The translations under genes and the position numbers were made by a program. A model generated the notes under the pieces. The model was given only the letters and a program-made list of their open reading frames with translations. It was not told the origin of the DNA and did not search any database. From a bacterium (GTDB lineage: Bacteria > Ratteibacteria > UBA8468), in the NCBI GenBank assembly GCA_030672255.1, contig DAOVGU010000204.1, positions 1-6,526 of the forward strand: 6,526 nucleotides of DNA, in the 5' to 3' direction. Shown here piece by piece: positions 5,344 through 6,526 of this stretch (positions are counted from its first letter, which is position 1; every line of letters begins with the position of its first letter).

Positions 5344-5384
5344 CTTTTGCAGAGATTTCTGGGCAAAAGAGTTGCTTTGAGCAA
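5344..5384. promoter_or_regulatory. Tandem inverted repeats just upstream of the sigma factor gene
   Basis: CTTTTGC (5344-5350) pairs with GCAAAAG (5363-5369) over 12 bases, and TTGCT (5372-5376) pairs with AGCAA (5380-5384) over 3 bases. Both arms share the TTGC/GCAA core. They could be an operator next to the sigma promoter or a leader structure. Confidence 0.3.
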
Positions 5385-5400
5385 GGATAGTTGATAGAAT
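5372..5400 (+). promoter_or_regulatory. Weak candidate promoter of the sigma factor gene
   Basis: TTGCTT (5372-5377), a 17-bp spacer, then TAGAAT (5395-5400). The predicted start is about 5407, again almost on the ATG at 5409, so the mRNA would be leaderless. The match is modest. No clear ECF-type self-recognition sequence was seen. Confidence 0.3.
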
Positions 5401-5408
5401 TAGGGGTA

Positions 5409-6038
5409 ATGGATGCCGATAGTGAGGTGATGCTTCGCGTTAAAAAAGGGGAAATAGACGCCTTTAATCAAATCTTAGAGAGGTACCAAAGACCAATCAT
5501 TAACTTTGTCTACCGGTTTGTTGGGAGAAGAGAGGAAGCAGAGGAGATCGCCCAGGAGGTTTTCCTGAGAATTTATCTTGCGCGAGGCCGCTACCGGCCA
5601 AAAGCAAAGTTTTCTACCTACATTTATCGCATTGCTAAGAATCTTTCTCTGAATGCTCTCCGGAAGAAACGGCCTCAAATTGTCTCCCTTGATAAACCTA
5701 TCTCTGGAGAAGATAGGGAAATAGAGAGGGAATTTCCCAATTCCCACCAGATTTCTCCGGCAGAAGCCTTAGAAAGAAAGGAGATTCGAGCCCGGGTAAA
5801 AAAGGCGCTTGATTCTCTGCCCAATCCCCAGAAGACCGCAATCATCCTCAATAGATACAACGACCTTTCCTATGAGAAGATCGGCAAAATAATGAAACTT
5901 TCTACTTCTGCAGTAAAATCTCTTTTGCATCGGGCAAAAGAAAACTTAAAAGAAAGATTAGCGAAACTTTTTAGCGAAAAATGTGTTTATATAGATGAGA
6001 GGAAAAAATGGATGATAAGAAACTCTGGGAGATTTTAG
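5409..6038 (+). CDS. ECF-family RNA polymerase sigma factor
   Basis: A 209-residue sigma factor of the extracytoplasmic-function (RpoE-like) class, with only regions 2 and 4. Region 2 (about 19-88) includes DAFNQILERYQRPIINFVYR, the EEAEEIAQEVFLRIY core-binding helix and KFSTYIYRIAKNLSLNALRKKR for -10 recognition. An acidic linker (about 89-122) follows. Region 4 (about 123-185) has LPNPQKTAIILNRYNDLSY and a helix-turn-helix, YEKIGKIMKLSTSAVKSLLHRAKENL, that reads the -35 element. I chose the ATG at 5409, which gives the family-typical MDADSE start. A TTG at 5391 would add six residues and has AAGGA only 3 nt upstream; both starts have poorly spaced ribosome binding sites (AGGGG ends 2 nt before the ATG). 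The last 31 bp overlap the next gene, whose product is presumably its membrane regulator. Confidence 0.93.
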   Translation: MDADSEVMLRVKKGEIDAFNQILERYQRPIINFVYRFVGRREEAEEIAQEVFLRIYLARGRYRPKAKFSTYIYRIAKNLSLNALRKKRPQIVSLDKPISGEDREIEREFPNSHQISPAEALERKEIRARVKKALDSLPNPQKTAIILNRYNDLSYEKIGKIMKLSTSAVKSLLHRAKENLKERLAKLFSEKCVYIDERKKWMIRNSGRF

Positions 6039-6442
6039 GAACTGTAAGGGATATCGAGCCATCTGCCAACTTCAGGATGAACTTCTGGGATAGGGTTGAG
6101 AGGACGAAGAGAAGAAGGAGTTTAATTATTAGAAGGTTGGTACCGGCGGTGGCCACTTTAGCGATTCTTCTAATTACTATCTTTATCTCCTTGCCAAAGT
6201 CCTCGCAATATCCTAAGATCCCTCTTATTTCGCAAAAAAGTATAGAGAATTTTACTACCGAAGAACTATTGGCCGAGACCATAAATTATTCTAATTTAGA
6301 GACGATAGTGGCCGAGACATTCAGTAGCGAAGAGATTCTTACCGCATTTGTTCCTGAAGAAATATTGGAAGAAATAGAAGGTTCGGAAAGTTTCTTCGGC
6401 GGCACGCTTGATTTTCCCAGCGAGAAAATCTACACTCTGTAA
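6008..6442 (+). CDS. Single-pass membrane protein, putative anti-sigma factor (no known domain)
   Basis: A 144-residue protein. The N-terminal 37 residues are charged (LWEILGTVRDIEPSANFRMNFWDRV, then KRRRS), followed by one membrane helix (about 44-62). The C-terminal part is acidic and carries loosely repeated motifs: TEELLAET, LETIVAET, SEEILTAF, PEEILEEIE. KRRR before the helix puts the N-terminus in the cytoplasm and the acidic tail outside, the topology of membrane anti-sigma factors. The HxxxCxxC zinc anti-sigma motif is absent; the protein has no cysteine. The P-x-x-F-x-x-x-F-W helix before the membrane segment is seen in other small proteins next to ECF sigma factors. The role is inferred mainly from position: ATG lies inside the sigma gene (31-bp overlap), with AGAGG about 5 nt upstream. 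The functional call is an inference. Confidence 0.6.
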   Translation: MDDKKLWEILGTVRDIEPSANFRMNFWDRVERTKRRRSLIIRRLVPAVATLAILLITIFISLPKSSQYPKIPLISQKSIENFTTEELLAETINYSNLETIVAETFSSEEILTAFVPEEILEEIEGSESFFGGTLDFPSEKIYTL

Positions 6443-6487
6443 ATCTGCTCGCTCGTCCTTCGGACACCGTGCCCGCTCACAGATTTA
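6440..6487. repeat. Palindromic repeat starting on the stop codon
   Basis: Perfect 8-bp arms TAAATCTG (6440-6447) and CAGATTTA (6480-6487) enclose 32 bp that contain a small GTCC-TTC-GGAC hairpin (6455-6465). The first TAA is the stop codon of the preceding gene. No T-run follows, so it looks like another dispersed repeat rather than an intrinsic terminator. The last 39 bases of the window show no gene start I can support. Confidence 0.5.
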
Positions 6488-6526
6488 AAGGCCGCTACAG
6501 AAACTTTCCTCGCTTGGGTGGTAAAA

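Overview
The window reads as a piece of chromosome from an uncultivated, probably Gram-negative bacterium. The best guess is the Omnitrophota or a neighbouring candidate phylum of the PVC/Planctomycetes-like kind. The grounds are a pseudopilin with the [24 protein letters not shown]-type start typical of those groups, a membrane-anchored SUMF1/FGE-like protein, and several families of short palindromic repeats in the spacers, including the widespread GTCATTGCGAG element. This placement is inference; there is no rRNA or other phylogenetic marker except uvrA.

Layout. At 66-443 (minus) is a short type II secretion/type IV pilus-like pseudopilin whose leader-coding segment occurs twice, separated by a hairpin-rich repeat carrying two GGGACAGTCCC boxes. 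Between it and the next gene lie a 77-bp GTCATTGCGA inverted-repeat element and two strong sigma70-type promoters. The promoters are back to back and share a perfect 14-bp palindrome that contains both -35 boxes. The plus-strand promoter drives a membrane-anchored SUMF1-domain protein (656-1612) and, with no gap at all (TGAATG), a complete uvrA (1613-4393) for nucleotide excision repair. Downstream of uvrA is a spacer of about 310 bp (4394-4703). It holds half of a GTCATTGCGAG element, a second C/G-rich hairpin repeat, a possible gene remnant, and the promoter of a toxin-antitoxin operon.

That operon is a Phd/YefM-like antitoxin (4704-4907) overlapping a RelE/ParE-family toxin (4904-5170) by ATGA. 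It has a consensus promoter and a palindrome over the -10 box. After a 238-bp spacer with several hairpins comes an ECF sigma factor (5409-6038). It overlaps by 31 bp a single-pass membrane protein with no recognisable family (6008-6442), which is in the position of an anti-sigma factor. The window closes with another palindromic repeat that begins on that gene's stop codon.

The genes fall into four independent units: pseudopilin; SUMF1-like protein plus uvrA; toxin-antitoxin; sigma plus putative anti-sigma. No grand new defence or mobile system is evident. The most notable items are the chimeric double-leader pseudopilin, the symmetric divergent promoter with predicted leaderless start, the coupling of uvrA to a membrane SUMF1-like protein lacking catalytic cysteines, and a sigma/putative anti-sigma pair whose partner lacks a zinc anti-sigma motif.
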